Notes: generated by a model from the sequence alone, not told the origin. 64,000 bases of DNA from Bacillus sp. Bos-x628 (GCF_040500475.1 NZ_CP159358.1:868001-932000); one strand, 5' to 3'. Positions 1-9,983 are shown, counted from the first letter of the stretch. A program made the numbers and translations.

Positions 1-1855
1 CAATTCTTAGCTTATGCTCAGGAGATACCCTTGCAAAGACATACACATCATCTGCCATCTGCTCAAGCTCTTTGTCACTTAACTGATCTAATGCTTTCCC
101 GTCTAGTACCTTTCCTTGTTTCGGCAAAAGTCTTAAATCCTTCGCAATGGCTTTCGCTGTTTCAATGTGATCTCCAGTAATCATGACCGTTTTAATGCCT
201 GCATCCCGGCACTCTTTGATCGCTCTCCTCACTTCAGGACGAGGAGGATCGATCATGCCTTCTAGACCAATAAACGTTAAATCGCTTTCTGCCTGTTGAA
301 GAGATGATATTTTTTCTGTGAGACCAACCTTCTTATATGCAATGGCAATTGTTCTGAGTGCTTGCTTTGCTAAACCTTGAATTGCGGCTTCCGTTTCTTG
401 TCTATGTGTTTTAGAAAAAGAAACCGTTCGGCCGCCGTGCATGATATGACTGGAGCGATTCATCAAGACATCTGGCGCCCCTTTAGCTATGACGTACCGC
501 TCCTTCTGATTGGTTTCAACGACGACCGACATCATTTTTCTCTCAGAGTCAAAGGGAAACTCTTCTACTATGCGAAATCCCGCTTCAATGAATTGCTCTG
601 TAAAGCCTGCTTTACGGGCAGCTGTTAAAAGCGCCGCTTCTGTTGGATCTCCATCGAGCTTCAACTCTCCATCCTTTTCAATGATAGTTGATGTATTACA
701 AAGCGCCCCGTATAATAATACTTTTTGCAGGCTTGGGTGTTTGTCAACATGAACAAGCTCACCGTTTAATGTGAAATCTCCAGCTGGTTCATAGCCTGTG
801 CCCGAGATATGCCAAGTTTTCCCCTCAGCCCAAATGTGCGTCACAGTCATTTTATTTTGCGTCATTGTTCCAGTTTTATCTGAGCAAATGATCGATGCAC
901 AGCCTAGTGTTTCCACTGCCGGCAGCTTTCTCACAATTGATTTTTGTTTAATCATCCGCTGGACACCTAAGGAGAGTGCAACTGTCACAATGGCTGGCAG
1001 TCCTTCTGGTATCGCAGCAACAGCGAGAGAAACACCTGCTAAGAACATGTGATATAGGTCATGTCCTTGAACCACACCAAGAACAACAACGAGTATGGTT
1101 AAACATAAGGCAGCGACAATAAGGATTTTCCCAAGCTGTTCGAGGCGTCTTTGTAAAGGGGTTTCCATATTGCCAGCGGCATCTAGCATGCCGGCAATTT
1201 GTCCCATGGCCGTATTCATCCCTGTACCGATGACAACCCCGACACCGCTACCTCTTGTGACAAGCGTCCCCATAAAAGCCATGTTGGTCAAATCTCCAAG
1301 TGAGACATGATCTCGTGAAAGTGGACTTGCATGTTTGACCGCAGGAATGGATTCACCCGTAAGTGCCGACTCTTCAATTTCAAGACTCTTTGTTTCTAGT
1401 AACCTCAAATCCGCCCCAATCCGGTCTCCGCTACTAAACTTGACAATATCTCCTGGCACTAGTTGTTTAGATGGAATTTTTACCCACTCTTTGTTTCTTC
1501 TTGCATACACATGTGGGGTTGATAGCTCCTTTAACGCTTGAAGGGATTTTTCTGCCCGTCGTTCTTGATAGAAACCTAGTACACCGTTAATAAGGACAAT
1601 GGCTACAATGGCCACAGCATCAATATATTCACCTAAAAAAGCAGAAATGACCGTTGCCGCTAGCAAGATCAATACCATAAAGTCTTTAAATTGCGCTAAA
1701 AAGAGAACAAAAGCAGATGCCTTTTTCCCTTCCTGCAATTCATTCAGCCCATGCTTTTCAAGCCGCTTTTGTACATCTTCTTCTGACAGTCCGTCACCTA
1801 TCGATGTATTCATTGTTTTTAATAAATCGGTTTGGTTCAGTTCATGCCAATTCAT
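1..1855 (-). CDS. yloB: P-type calcium-transporting ATPase, N-terminal part (cut by window edge)
   Basis: This is a type II cation P-type ATPase that pumps Ca2+ across the membrane. About 618 N-terminal residues are visible; the C-terminal part runs off the window start. The reading begins MNWHELNQ at 1853-1855. It shows the cation-ATPase N domain, the LTGES actuator motif, the PEGLP turn of membrane helix 4, and the phosphorylation motif DKTGTMTQ with the catalytic Asp near residue 326. The nucleotide-binding domain follows, including KGAPD, and the hinge motif MITGD lies near the cut end. It is divergent from rqcH, as in B. subtilis. The B. subtilis homologue is expressed in sporulation; no such control is evident here. 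The gene appears intact as far as seen. Confidence 0.93.
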   Translation of the reverse strand, partial: MNWHELNQTDLLKTMNTSIGDGLSEEDVQKRLEKHGLNELQEGKKASAFVLFLAQFKDFMVLILLAATVISAFLGEYIDAVAIVAIVLINGVLGFYQERRAEKSLQALKELSTPHVYARRNKEWVKIPSKQLVPGDIVKFSSGDRIGADLRLLETKSLEIEESALTGESIPAVKHASPLSRDHVSLGDLTNMAFMGTLVTRGSGVGVVIGTGMNTAMGQIAGMLDAAGNMETPLQRRLEQLGKILIVAALCLTILVVVLGVVQGHDLYHMFLAGVSLAVAAIPEGLPAIVTVALSLGVQRMIKQKSIVRKLPAVETLGCASIICSDKTGTMTQNKMTVTHIWAEGKTWHISGTGYEPAGDFTLNGELVHVDKHPSLQKVLLYGALCNTSTIIEKDGELKLDGDPTEAALLTAARKAGFTEQFIEAGFRIVEEFPFDSERKMMSVVVETNQKERYVIAKGAPDVLMNRSSHIMHGGRTVSFSKTHRQETEAAIQGLAKQALRTIAIAYKKVGLTEKISSLQQAESDLTFIGLEGMIDPPRPEVRRAIKECRDAGIKTVMITGDHIETAKAIAKDLRLLPKQGKVLDGKALDQLSDKELEQMADDVYVFARVSPEHKLRI

Positions 1856-1915
1856 TTGACCTCGTCCACTCCTCTTTTGTTCTCTCTCATATGCAGTGTT
1901 CTATAAGCCAGTTTA

Positions 1916-1944
1916 TTCAGACTCGTCCCAAATCATGCTATAAT
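1916..1944 (+). promoter_or_regulatory. SigA-type promoter for rqcH with extended -10
   Basis: The -35 candidate is TTCAGA, followed by a 17-bp spacer and TATAAT. The TGC just before the -10 makes an extended -10 element, which compensates for the weak -35. It lies in the short divergent gap between yloB and rqcH. Confidence 0.6.
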
Positions 1945-2020
1945 AATAAGACTGCCTAAAGAACGAGAAAACGTAAGGTTCTTTCAGTAGATTTGTGTGA
2001 AAAAAGAGGGTGTATCAAAC

Positions 2021-3730
2021 ATGTCATTTGACGGCATTTTTACATACGGTATGACAAAAGAATTACAAAAGGCGTTAACAGGTGGAAGAATTTCAAAGAT
2101 ACATCAGCCATATAAACATGAGCTGATCTTCCATATCCGAGCAAACGGACGGAATCACAAGCTGCTCTTATCTGCTCACCCAAGCTATGCAAGAGTGCAA
2201 CTGACCGAGCACCATTATGAAAATCCAAGTGAGCCCCCGATGTTTTGTATGCTTTTACGAAAGCATCTTGAAGGTGGATTCATTGAACGTTTTGAGCAGA
2301 TTGGGTTAGATCGAATCATTGTTTTGCATGTGAGAAGCCGGAATGAAATCGGTGATGAACAGACGCGGAAACTCTATATTGAAATCATGGGGCGGCACAG
2401 CAACCTCATTCTTGTCGATGATGAGACAAAGCAAATCATTGACGGACTCAAACATCTGTCTCCTTCTGTTAACAGCTATCGAACCGTGCTTCCAGGTCAC
2501 GAATACCTTTTGCCACCTGCACAGAAAAAATTAAACCCTTTTGATGTGACGAAGGAAGATATCTTAAAACATTTACGCTTTCAAGAAGGGAAAATCACCA
2601 CTCAAATTGTAGATACCTTCTCTGGTGTTTCCCCGCTCTTTGCAAAAGAAGTCGTCCATAGAGCCGGTCTTGCAAACCAAGAAACGATTCCAACCACACT
2701 GCTTGAGATGTTTCAACTCATTCGGACGCTTTCCTTTACACCACAGCTCACAAGGAAAGATAGCAAGGAGTATTTTTACTTATTGGAACTCCAGCATGTA
2801 AACGGTGAAATCAAGACATTTGATTCTCTAAGTCAACTGCTGGACCGCTTTTATTTTGGAAAAGCTGAAAGAGACAGGGTGAAACAACAAGCAGCTGACC
2901 TTGAACGGTTTGTAGTAAATGAAAAGAAAAAGAATGAAAACAAACTGAAAAAGCTGATAAAAACCCTTGAAGAATCTCAAAATGCGCACAAGTACCAGCT
3001 CTATGGTGAATTGTTAACTGCCAATTTATATGCCATACAAAAAGGCGATAAAGAAGCGACCGTGATCAATTATTATGATGAAGAAAGTAAAGAGATGACC
3101 ATTCCGCTGAAAACAAGCAAAACTCCTTCTGAAAATGCTCAGGCGTATTTTACAAAATATCAAAAGGCCAAAAACGCCGTTGAGGCTGTACAAGAACAAA
3201 TTGAACGAACAAAGCAAGAAATTGTTTATTTTGAACAACTCATTCAGCAACTATCCTCTGCCTCTCCAAAAGATTTAGAGGAAATAAGAGAAGAGCTTAT
3301 TGAAGGGAGATATTTACGCGCAAAGCAAAAGCGTCACACAAAAAAGAAAAAGCAGACGTCCATTCAGCTTGAAACATATGAATCTTCTCATGGCATTCTC
3401 ATTTTGGTCGGAAAAAACAACAAACAAAATGAGTATTTAACCACAAAGGTCGCTGCCCGTGATGACATTTGGCTACACACAAAAGATATCCCAGGATCGC
3501 ATGTCGTCATACGTCATCAAGCACCTGATGAACAGACTTTGCTAGAAGCTGCACAAATTGCAGCCTATTTTTCAAAGGCAAAAGAGTCAAGCTCAGTACC
3601 CGTCGATTATACGAAAATTCGGCATGTCAAAAAACCAAACGGAGCAAAACCAGGCTTTGTCACATATGACCACCAGCAAACACTGTTTGTCACGCCGGAT
3701 GAAGATGTCGTGTTAAAGCTGCGAAAATAA
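2021..3730 (+). CDS. rqcH: Ribosome quality-control factor RqcH (NFACT family)
   Basis: RqcH binds obstructed 50S subunits carrying peptidyl-tRNA and recruits tRNA-Ala to add C-terminal alanine tails that mark the stalled peptide for degradation. The 569-residue product has an NFACT-N domain (about 1-180), helix-hairpin-helix region, a long charged coiled coil (about 285-430) and a C-terminal NFACT-R domain. The Asp97-Arg98 pair, known from B. subtilis as needed for Ala-tailing, is present at exactly those positions (GLDRII). I chose the ATG before SFDGIFTYG, which has an AGAGGGTG ribosome-binding site; an in-frame GTG eight codons upstream is less likely. It is the only large gene on the plus strand in the first 60 kb. 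Confidence 0.93.
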   Translation: MSFDGIFTYGMTKELQKALTGGRISKIHQPYKHELIFHIRANGRNHKLLLSAHPSYARVQLTEHHYENPSEPPMFCMLLRKHLEGGFIERFEQIGLDRIIVLHVRSRNEIGDEQTRKLYIEIMGRHSNLILVDDETKQIIDGLKHLSPSVNSYRTVLPGHEYLLPPAQKKLNPFDVTKEDILKHLRFQEGKITTQIVDTFSGVSPLFAKEVVHRAGLANQETIPTTLLEMFQLIRTLSFTPQLTRKDSKEYFYLLELQHVNGEIKTFDSLSQLLDRFYFGKAERDRVKQQAADLERFVVNEKKKNENKLKKLIKTLEESQNAHKYQLYGELLTANLYAIQKGDKEATVINYYDEESKEMTIPLKTSKTPSENAQAYFTKYQKAKNAVEAVQEQIERTKQEIVYFEQLIQQLSSASPKDLEEIREELIEGRYLRAKQKRHTKKKKQTSIQLETYESSHGILILVGKNNKQNEYLTTKVAARDDIWLHTKDIPGSHVVIRHQAPDEQTLLEAAQIAAYFSKAKESSSVPVDYTKIRHVKKPNGAKPGFVTYDHQQTLFVTPDEDVVLKLRK

Positions 3731-3734
3731 AATA

Positions 3735-3767
3735 AACCGATAAAATCGGGATTAGATTTTATCGGTT
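3735..3767. terminator. Shared bidirectional terminator between rqcH and sirC
   Basis: A 13-bp perfect stem (AACCGATAAAATC with its complement) and a 7-base loop are followed by a T run on the plus strand and an AT-rich tract on the minus strand. It sits between two convergent genes, and the sirC stop codon lies inside the stem. Confidence 0.85.
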
Positions 3768-4271
3768 TTTTCTTTGTTTTGTTATTCGTTCTTTTCTCTC
3801 CATATAAAGTACGTCAAGCGCTTCTATATCTTCGTTTTCAAGCATGGCTTCAATCGTTGCAGCTAGCTGTTTTGTCCGGGCTGGACTTGCACCGCTCGTA
3901 GATACTGAAATCGTCACTTTCCCTGCTTTGATTACCTTTGGCATGATCACAGACCCTAGCTCTGACTGGCTCACGCAATTGACAAGTTGATGAGGAAGCG
4001 ATGTTTTCGCAATCCATTCGTTGACCGCATGATCGTTTGTTGCGGCTACAATGAAAAAAGCATCTTTCAAGTCTTCAACGTCAACCTTCTTTTTTTTCCA
4101 ATGAAGCTTATACGTATCAATTAAATGCGCCATTTCAGCACAAATTTCAGGACTGATCACGGTGATATCGCAAGGCTCAGCGCATATGGCATTTACTCTC
4201 CTTGATGCAATCGTTCCGCCCCCGATAATCAGCACTTTTTTGTTCGATAAATCAAGATGGATTGGAAGCAT
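3759..4271 (-). CDS. sirC: Precorrin-2 dehydrogenase (siroheme synthesis)
   Basis: SirC oxidises precorrin-2 to sirohydrochlorin with NAD+, the middle step of siroheme synthesis for sulfite and nitrite reductases. The 170-residue protein opens with MLPIHLDLSNKKVLIIGGG, a Rossmann GGGxxAxRR dinucleotide motif, then the middle segment ISxSTSGASPARTKQLA typical of the family. I chose the ATG at 4271 because AAGGAG lies six bases before it; an upstream in-frame ATG nine codons earlier would place this site inside the gene. It overlaps the end of sirB by 20 bases and is the last gene of the SAM-riboswitch operon. B. subtilis YlnF is the equivalent. Confidence 0.9.
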   Translation of the reverse strand: MLPIHLDLSNKKVLIIGGGTIASRRVNAICAEPCDITVISPEICAEMAHLIDTYKLHWKKKKVDVEDLKDAFFIVAATNDHAVNEWIAKTSLPHQLVNCVSQSELGSVIMPKVIKAGKVTISVSTSGASPARTKQLAATIEAMLENEDIEALDVLYMERKERITKQRKNR

Positions 4272-5037
4272 GTCTATCTCCTTGAAAACGAAAAGCATCT
4301 TCTTTGTTTAATATCGTTTCTTTGATGCGCTCAATATACGCAGCCTTGACATGCGGGTGGAATCCAATATATCTACACACATGGACATTTTGCAGGCGTT
4401 TTCTGACATTGCTCGCCTCTCTTTCAATCTCTTTCATTAAAATCCCCGTAAACAGAAGATAAGGAACGATATACACAGGCGTATCATGATCAGCGGTTAA
4501 CTGCGCCAACACATCTCGATAATTTGGCTCACATGCCGTAATGAAACATGGGAAAACTTCCGCATGTGGAAGCATGTTTCGAACGTCGTCTGCAATCCCG
4601 CATACATCCCGTCTCACATCAGGATCAGAGCTCCCGCGACCAATTAGGAGGATTTGCGCCCTCTCACCTTGGTAACCCGCTTCCTCTATTCTCGCCACAA
4701 CTGCTTTTGTGACGTCTTGGTTCACACCGATCGGTTTTCCGTATGTTACTTGCACATGCGGAAATCGCTGCTTTCCTTTTTCAATTTCGATCGGTATATC
4801 TGATTTGGCATGCATGGCGGTTAACAGGAGGAGCGGGACAATTGCAATGTGTGTTGCTCCTTTTTTCACACATGCTTCAAACCCTTCTTCAATGGAAGGC
4901 TTCGTCAGCTCCAAAAAACAAATTTCTTGTATATCTGCTTCAACAAGAGGCATACAGCTTTTCATAAAGGAAATGGCTTTATCCTGTGCTTCTTTTACCC
5001 TGCTTCCATGCCCAACATATAGTACAGCTTGTTTCAT
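4252..5037 (-). CDS. sirB: Sirohydrochlorin ferrochelatase
   Basis: SirB inserts Fe2+ into sirohydrochlorin to give siroheme. The 261-residue protein carries two CbiX-like halves: the N-terminal half starts MKQAVLYVGHGSR with the metal-binding His of GHGSR, and the second half begins near ILLIGRGSSDPD. I took the ATG at 5037, which follows AAGGAGGAG; in-frame sequence upstream to 5115 has no such site. The length equals that of B. subtilis SirB (YlnE). It is separated from sumT by 74 bases and overlaps sirC, so translation of the two is probably coupled. Confidence 0.9.
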   Translation of the reverse strand: MKQAVLYVGHGSRVKEAQDKAISFMKSCMPLVEADIQEICFLELTKPSIEEGFEACVKKGATHIAIVPLLLLTAMHAKSDIPIEIEKGKQRFPHVQVTYGKPIGVNQDVTKAVVARIEEAGYQGERAQILLIGRGSSDPDVRRDVCGIADDVRNMLPHAEVFPCFITACEPNYRDVLAQLTADHDTPVYIVPYLLFTGILMKEIEREASNVRKRLQNVHVCRYIGFHPHVKAAYIERIKETILNKEDAFRFQGDRHASNPS

Positions 5038-5111
5038 TTGACTCCTCCTTGCCACCTCGTTGTGATCAGACGAAAAGACACGATAGATGTACGTGTCTTT
5101 CCCATTCGATA

Positions 5112-5867
5112 TCATTTCTTAATGAGTTTCGGCTCAAACCAGTTTAGCTTTTGATGAAAATGAACCACATCTCCTACAACAATCAAGCTAGGGTGCTCGA
5201 TCCCTTCTTTTTCAACTGTTTCAGATAGAGACGCTACTGTACAGCAAGTGGTCTCCTGACGAGTCGTTGTTCCCCAGTGAATAAAAGCAGCCGGTGTTTC
5301 GGGATCTCGTCCATTTTTCAAAAGAAGCCGCTGCACTTTGTCGACATTTTTGACCCCCATGTAAATGACAAGGGTATCAATGCCAGTGGCTAGCGCCTCC
5401 CATTTCTCTTCAAAATGCTCATCCTTCTGATAATGTCCCGTGACAAAGGCGACATTCGAACTATACTCACGGTGCGTGACAGGTATACCCGCATAAGCAG
5501 CCGCTGCAATACCTGATGTAATGCCAGGCACTACCTCATATGGTATACGGTGTTCAGCTAAGCACTCTATTTCTTCACCACCCCGTCCAAATACAAAGGG
5601 GTCGCCGCCTTTCAGACGAACGACAACTTTCCCCTCCTTTGCATGGGCAACAAGCGCATCATTAATGGCTTCCTGTCTCATCGTATGATGATTTGGGAGC
5701 TTTCCGCAATAGATCAATTCTGCGTCATGTTTGGCATGGGCGAGAATGTCTTCATTGACAAGACGATCATATAAAATGACATCTGCCTCTTGTATCGCCT
5801 TATGGGCCTTCAATGTAATTAACTCTGGGTCCCCCGGTCCGGCACCAACAATGTATACTTTCCCCAT
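5112..5867 (-). CDS. sumT: Uroporphyrinogen-III C-methyltransferase
   Basis: SumT methylates uroporphyrinogen III twice with S-adenosylmethionine to give precorrin-2, the entry to siroheme. The 251-residue protein begins MGKVYIVGAGPGDPELITLKA, the glycine-rich SAM-binding start of the family, and has VVRLKGGDPFVFGRGGEE and PGITSGIAAAAYAGIPVTHR. The chosen ATG follows AGGGAGAG by eight bases; another in-frame ATG eight codons upstream is possible but would add an unconserved tail. It belongs to the sulfate operon, whose riboswitch senses the methyl donor this enzyme uses. B. subtilis YlnD is the equivalent. Confidence 0.9.
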   Translation of the reverse strand: MGKVYIVGAGPGDPELITLKAHKAIQEADVILYDRLVNEDILAHAKHDAELIYCGKLPNHHTMRQEAINDALVAHAKEGKVVVRLKGGDPFVFGRGGEEIECLAEHRIPYEVVPGITSGIAAAAYAGIPVTHREYSSNVAFVTGHYQKDEHFEEKWEALATGIDTLVIYMGVKNVDKVQRLLLKNGRDPETPAAFIHWGTTTRQETTCCTVASLSETVEKEGIEHPSLIVVGDVVHFHQKLNWFEPKLIKK

Positions 5868-5895
5868 CGCATGTTCTCTCCCTGCCATCAAACGA

Positions 5896-6489
5896 TTATT
5901 TCGTTTTTCCCTTTACATAGTCAACAAGCAACTGTTTTGATTCTTCACGTGTGAATTCGTCTGTATTCAAAACTAGCTCAGGTGCAGCCGGTTCTTCGTA
6001 TGGAGAATCAATTCCTGTGAAAAATGGAATTTCTCCTCTTCGTGCTTTTTGATATAATCCCTTCGGATCACGCTCTTCACAAACATTGAGATCACATTTA
6101 ACATACACTTCATGAAATTCACCTTCTTCAACAAGCTGCCTTACAATTTGGCGATCTTCTTGAAAAGGTGAAATAAAGGCAGTGATGACAATCGTACCTT
6201 GCTCGACAAAAAGTTTCGCCACTTCCCCGATGCGGCGAATGTTCTCTTTCCGGTCATCATCTGAAAACCCTAAGTCTTTATTAAGTCCGTGGCGTACATT
6301 ATCACCATCAAGAACAGTGACTTGATACCCCTGTTCAAACAGCTCTCTTGCCGCTAGGTTTGCAATCGTCGATTTCCCAGAACCACTTAGACCAGTAAGC
6401 CAGACAATCACGCTTTTATGATTGTTTTTCTGTTGATATTCTTCTTTTGTAATAGACGCATCGTGCCACACGATATGCTCGTTACTCAT
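5896..6489 (-). CDS. cysC: Adenylylsulfate kinase
   Basis: CysC phosphorylates adenosine 5'-phosphosulfate (APS) with ATP to PAPS, the second activation step of sulfate. The 197-residue protein has a P-loop GLSGSGKST near residue 34, DGDNVRHGLNKDLGFS, and FISPFQEDR for the APS site. It lies 13 bases after sat and is followed at 28 bases by sumT. Start MSNEHIVWHD is preceded by an AGGAGGT-type site and gives the same length as the B. subtilis enzyme. Confidence 0.95.
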   Translation of the reverse strand: MSNEHIVWHDASITKEEYQQKNNHKSVIVWLTGLSGSGKSTIANLAARELFEQGYQVTVLDGDNVRHGLNKDLGFSDDDRKENIRRIGEVAKLFVEQGTIVITAFISPFQEDRQIVRQLVEEGEFHEVYVKCDLNVCEERDPKGLYQKARRGEIPFFTGIDSPYEEPAAPELVLNTDEFTREESKQLLVDYVKGKTK

Positions 6490-6502
6490 GTCTCTACCTC
6501 CT

Positions 6503-7639
6503 TTAGGATACAGTTGTTTTTAATCCGTCAATTAATGTTTCAATGACTTCTTTTCGGCTGAACGTGCTCGGCGGTAATTCACCGTTTCTTAGCATTGTTC
6601 TTACCTTTGTACCCGAAAGAATGACATGCTCGCTTTTATCATGAGGACACGTTTTTGGTGTCGCCATGGCTTCACATGTATTGCAGTAGAAACTATGTTC
6701 AAATTTTAAAGGCGTGATGCCAATCTCTTCACTCGTAAATTGATCAAATAATTCCTGCGCTTCGTATGTGCCGTAATAATCACCAACACCCGCATGATCT
6801 CTTCCGACAATAAAGTGTGTGCAGCCATAATTTTTTCGAACAAGTGCATGAAATATCGCTTCCTTTGGTCCAGCATAACGCATTGCAGCTGGAAATACAC
6901 CTAAAAAGACGCGATCTTTTGGATAATAACCATTCAATAATACTTGATAGCTTTTCATTCTCACATCTGCTGGGATATCATCGGCTTTTGTTTCACCAAC
7001 CAGCGGATTTAAAAATAAACCATCTACTGTCTCAAGTGCTGTTTTTTGAATATATTCATGGGCACGATGTACTGGATTTCTCGTTTGGAAACCGACAATC
7101 GTTTTCCAACCGTTTTCTTTAAAATGTCTTCTTGTCTCTTCTGGTTCATAGGTGAATTGAGGGAATGGCTTTTCGCTACGCTTGGTCAGTGTAATTTTAC
7201 CACCAATATATGTGTCACCGCGCTCAAATAATTTTTTCACCCCTGGATGATTCCGATCATTTGTTTTATACACATTCACAGCTTCTTTTTCCTTATCTGG
7301 CGTGTATTGATCTTCCACCTCAATTATCCCGTAAACTGTTCCATTGTAAGATAAACGGACGATATCTCCTTTACGAATTTCTGCTGCCTTTTCCTTTGTG
7401 ACTGGAAGAGTAATAGGAAGAGACCAAACAACACCACTTGCTAGTCTCATGTCGCTCACAACGGCTTCATAATCGGCTTTTGTTAAAAAGCCTTCAATTG
7501 GACTATACCCGCCGATTGCAATCAGTTCAAGGTCTGCAAAAGAGATCGTATCCAGTTCGATTTCCTTCTCTGCTGTGCTTAAATCATATTCTTCATTTAC
7601 TCGATTAATTAATACGCCACCATGTGGTGTTAAACTCAT
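6503..7639 (-). CDS. sat: Sulfate adenylyltransferase (ATP sulfurylase)
   Basis: Sat makes APS and pyrophosphate from sulfate and ATP in the cytoplasm. The 378-residue homomeric-type enzyme has the PUA-like N-terminal domain, the catalytic [12 protein letters not shown] motif (the RNP and HRAH elements that bind ATP and sulfate), and [30 protein letters not shown] stretch with cysteines and histidine lies toward the C-terminus, as in other Bacillus Sat proteins. It is co-transcribed with cysP upstream and cysC downstream. Confidence 0.95.
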   Translation of the reverse strand: MSLTPHGGVLINRVNEEYDLSTAEKEIELDTISFADLELIAIGGYSPIEGFLTKADYEAVVSDMRLASGVVWSLPITLPVTKEKAAEIRKGDIVRLSYNGTVYGIIEVEDQYTPDKEKEAVNVYKTNDRNHPGVKKLFERGDTYIGGKITLTKRSEKPFPQFTYEPEETRRHFKENGWKTIVGFQTRNPVHRAHEYIQKTALETVDGLFLNPLVGETKADDIPADVRMKSYQVLLNGYYPKDRVFLGVFPAAMRYAGPKEAIFHALVRKNYGCTHFIVGRDHAGVGDYYGTYEAQELFDQFTSEEIGITPLKFEHSFYCNTCEAMATPKTCPHDKSEHVILSGTKVRTMLRNGELPPSTFSRKEVIETLIDGLKTTVS

Positions 7640-7695
7640 TTGTTCATCTTCCTCTCAATGTTCAAGTTATTAGATGTTAATAGTCAGATTTATCG

Positions 7696-8760
7696 TTAAA
7701 TGCCGCCGCCTTGTTCATGGATGGAGTTGCTTTCATTTTTGACTGCCTTCATCAGACTTAATGCGCCGAGTGAGGCAAATAACACACTCATCATGATAAA
7801 GATAGAATAATAGTCTCCTTTTAAGAAAAAGCTTACCAGCAAATAAGACAAGCTGAGTGATAAGAATGGAGAAACAACCCAGACTTTCAGCATCTTTTTC
7901 ACGACATGTTTATGAAAAATGTTCGGTCCACCCTTTGCCATCCCAAGACCAATAATTGATGAAGAGGTGATTTGGGTAAGTGGTACAGGCAAGCCGAAAA
8001 TAGAACTCACAATGACAAGTCCGGCACCGGTACTAGAGAGTAAGATGCCTTCACCTGTTTGATATCGTGTGATTTTCTTACCGTTTGTTTCAAGTACTCT
8101 CCTACCGAGTAAAAGTGCACCAAGCGCGACAAATATCCCCCCGTAAAGTGTACCTTGCCCTACTGACAGGACACCTGATGCCACTAGCGGACCTACAGCA
8201 TTGGCAACATTGTTCATACCAGCTGAAAAAGCCTCTAGAAAGCCACTGATGATTAAAGCGATAGAAAGAATGCCGACACCTTTTTTAGATAATGTGCGTT
8301 TTGGGAACAGTCTGATGATTTTGATCACAGTAAACGTGAAAGCAAAAGCAATGAGTGGAATAATGATCCAAAATGCGACGATCACTAAAATGGATTTTAC
8401 AAACAATACTTTGTATGCCACGGCAACACCAACAACAGCTCCAACCGTTACTTCACTTGTGGATAGCGGGATGGCCATCAGATTCGCAATAAATAATGAT
8501 AATGCAGCGGAACCAATGATAATGCAAACAATTTCAAGTGTAATCACAGATTCTGGCATAATACCAGAACTGATGGTTTTGACAACTTCACCGCCGCCAA
8601 TCACTGAACCTGCTAAAATACCTCCAGCACAAACGATGAGTGCATACAGCGGTTTTTGAATCGCTCCTGATCCGTACGCAATTCCCATAGAAGCTGCTGC
8701 TCCGCTTGCGCCAATATTTAAAGCAAAGAATAAACTAAATAAAATTGCAGCGATTTCCAT
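7696..8760 (-). CDS. cysP: Sulfate permease, PiT family
   Basis: CysP imports sulfate, likely with protons; B. subtilis CysP (formerly YlnA) is the characterised relative of the phosphate-transporter (PiT) family. The 354-residue protein has about ten to eleven hydrophobic segments and the duplicated PiT signature, here GSGAAASMGIAYGSGA near the N-terminus and GMNNVANAVGPLVASG in the middle. The context between cysH and sat, under a SAM riboswitch, supports sulfate rather than phosphate as substrate. The last 20 or so residues are cytoplasmic and polar. Confidence 0.92.
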   Translation of the reverse strand: MEIAAILFSLFFALNIGASGAAASMGIAYGSGAIQKPLYALIVCAGGILAGSVIGGGEVVKTISSGIMPESVITLEIVCIIIGSAALSLFIANLMAIPLSTSEVTVGAVVGVAVAYKVLFVKSILVIVAFWIIIPLIAFAFTFTVIKIIRLFPKRTLSKKGVGILSIALIISGFLEAFSAGMNNVANAVGPLVASGVLSVGQGTLYGGIFVALGALLLGRRVLETNGKKITRYQTGEGILLSSTGAGLVIVSSIFGLPVPLTQITSSSIIGLGMAKGGPNIFHKHVVKKMLKVWVVSPFLSLSLSYLLVSFFLKGDYYSIFIMMSVLFASLGALSLMKAVKNESNSIHEQGGGI

Positions 8761-8773
8761 TAATTATGCTCCC

Positions 8774-9475
8774 TTACTCATGTAATCCGCACTCCGTCTT
8801 TGCTGTTCCAGCCCACCTTCCAGAACGCAGATCATCTGCAGTGAAGGCTGGTTGTGTACATGGTGCACAGCCAATACTTGGGTATCCTCGATCATGTAGC
8901 GGATTATAAGCAAGTTCCTGCTTAGATGCATATCTCCATATATCTTTCCAAGTCCAGTGGATGAGCGGACACACTTTCACTGATTGGAATTTATCATCCT
9001 TATTTAAAAAGTTTGTACCTGCTCTTTTTGGTGACTGCTCCCTTCTTAAGCCAGAAAGCCACGCCGGATAGCCTGATAGTGCTTCTTGCAAGGGAATGAC
9101 CTTCCGCATATGGCAACAGCTTTGAGGATTTGTTTCCCACAGTTTGTCACCATGCTGTTCATTCTGCTGTTCAACTGTCAGATCAGGTGTTTTCATCACA
9201 ATATCTAATCCGGGGTATCTTTCCTTCACCGCATCAATTGTCTCGTAAGTCTCTTTGAAATGTAGTCCTGTATCTAAAAAGACAATGCTCGCATCTTTTT
9301 TGACTTTAGCGATTAAATCAATCAAGACAATGCCTTCTATACCGAAGCTACATGCATAAACGAGCTGATCACCATAATGACCGTACGCCCATTTCAGCAC
9401 AGATAGCGCTCCTTTATACATATCGTCCTCTTGAAATGTAATGGACGGCTCTTGCCAATTTTCATATGTTAACAT
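8774..9475 (-). CDS. cysH: APS/PAPS reductase, thioredoxin dependent
   Basis: CysH reduces activated sulfate to sulfite. The 233-residue protein has the P-loop-like CSFGIEG region, the pair CCHMRKV, the later CAPCTQP, and the C-terminal ECGLHE with the nucleophilic cysteine. The CC and CxxC pairs mark the [4Fe-4S] subgroup; B. subtilis CysH of this type uses both APS and PAPS, so the role of cysC here may be partly optional. It ends 13 bases before cysP and begins 43 bases after the small DUF2292-like gene. Confidence 0.94.
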   Translation of the reverse strand: MLTYENWQEPSITFQEDDMYKGALSVLKWAYGHYGDQLVYACSFGIEGIVLIDLIAKVKKDASIVFLDTGLHFKETYETIDAVKERYPGLDIVMKTPDLTVEQQNEQHGDKLWETNPQSCCHMRKVIPLQEALSGYPAWLSGLRREQSPKRAGTNFLNKDDKFQSVKVCPLIHWTWKDIWRYASKQELAYNPLHDRGYPSIGCAPCTQPAFTADDLRSGRWAGTAKTECGLHE

Positions 9476-9518
9476 TGTTTCTCCCCTTCCGGAGTATTGC
9501 TCATATTGCTATAGCGCA

Positions 9519-9665
9519 CTACTTCAATCTGATTTTTTCATTTTTCTCTACTTGAATTATTTGACCGTCTTGAACAATCAATGTGATTGAACCGAATTTC
9601 ATATCTCCAATCAATTCTTGCATGTTTTTCACTAAGTCTTCATCCTGGTTTTGTTTCACTTCCAT
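9519..9665 (-). CDS. Small DUF2292/YezD-like protein
   Basis: A 48-residue acidic protein, MEVKQNQDEDLVKNMQEL then KFGSITLIVQDGQIIQVEKNEK. The core FGSITLIVQDGQIIQVEK resembles the DUF2292 (YezD) family of short proteins often placed next to sulfur genes. I chose the ATG at 9665, eight bases after GAGGAGG; the in-frame upstream sequence belongs to the riboswitch terminator. It is the first gene after the SAM riboswitch and ends 43 bases before cysH. The function of the family is unknown; position suggests a part in sulfur or methionine metabolism. Confidence 0.75.
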   Translation of the reverse strand: MEVKQNQDEDLVKNMQELIGDMKFGSITLIVQDGQIIQVEKNEKIRLK

Positions 9666-9699
9666 CTCCTCTTCCTCCTCACCATTAAAAATAAAAAAA

Positions 9700-9848
9700 C
9701 TTTCTTTCAATCCGAAAGAAAGACGAGGAAGCTCACGATTTCCTTATCTTTCAAAATAGAATCATTTTGCAGGAAGTAGCACCTTGCTCAGGATAGCAGG
9801 TTGCTGGGTTTCATCGGGCCAGTCCCTCCACCTCTCTGGATAAGAGTT
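9700..9848 (-). promoter_or_regulatory. SAM-I riboswitch (S-box) with terminator
   Basis: On the minus strand the transcript reads CTTATCCAGAGAGGTGGAGG, then GACTGGCCCGATGAAACCC, AGCAACC, AAGGTGCTACTTCCTGCA and GATAAG, the classic S-box aptamer with its closing P1 helix (9839-9844 with 9743-9748). Downstream, CTTTCTTTC and GAAAGAAAG (9700-9722) form a terminator stem followed by T7-A-T5. High S-adenosylmethionine should fold the aptamer and terminate transcription before the sulfate genes. Confidence 0.96.
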
Positions 9849-9862
9849 TTAATTTGTATTAA

Positions 9863-9890
9863 ATATTAACACAATTCAAACAAAAGTCAA
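9863..9890 (-). promoter_or_regulatory. SigA-type promoter of the sulfate operon
   Basis: TTGACT and TAATAT with a 16-bp spacer lie just upstream of the SAM riboswitch, about 15-20 bases before its first helix. Confidence 0.7.
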
Positions 9891-9954
9891 CCCGACTTTA
9901 TTGATAGGATTAGTTTTTATTCGCATTTGGGTCTATTTTACTATTTTAAACCAA

Positions 9955-9983
9955 ATGAAAAAAGCTGTGCATCTGGGCACAGC
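9955..9983 (-). terminator. Terminator of the pyr operon
   Basis: A perfect 7-bp stem GCTGTGC/GCACAGC with loop CCAGAT is followed by TTTTTT on the minus strand, directly after the pyrE stop. Confidence 0.88.

Noticed and set aside
377..1959. Series of short plus-strand frames in the first 2 kb
   Set aside because: They lie opposite the P-type ATPase reading, which is continuous from 1855 to the window edge with all family motifs.
8201..8659. Open frame of 152 codons on the plus strand inside cysP
   Set aside because: It mirrors the hydrophobic cysP reading and has no ribosome-binding site; a shadow of the real gene.
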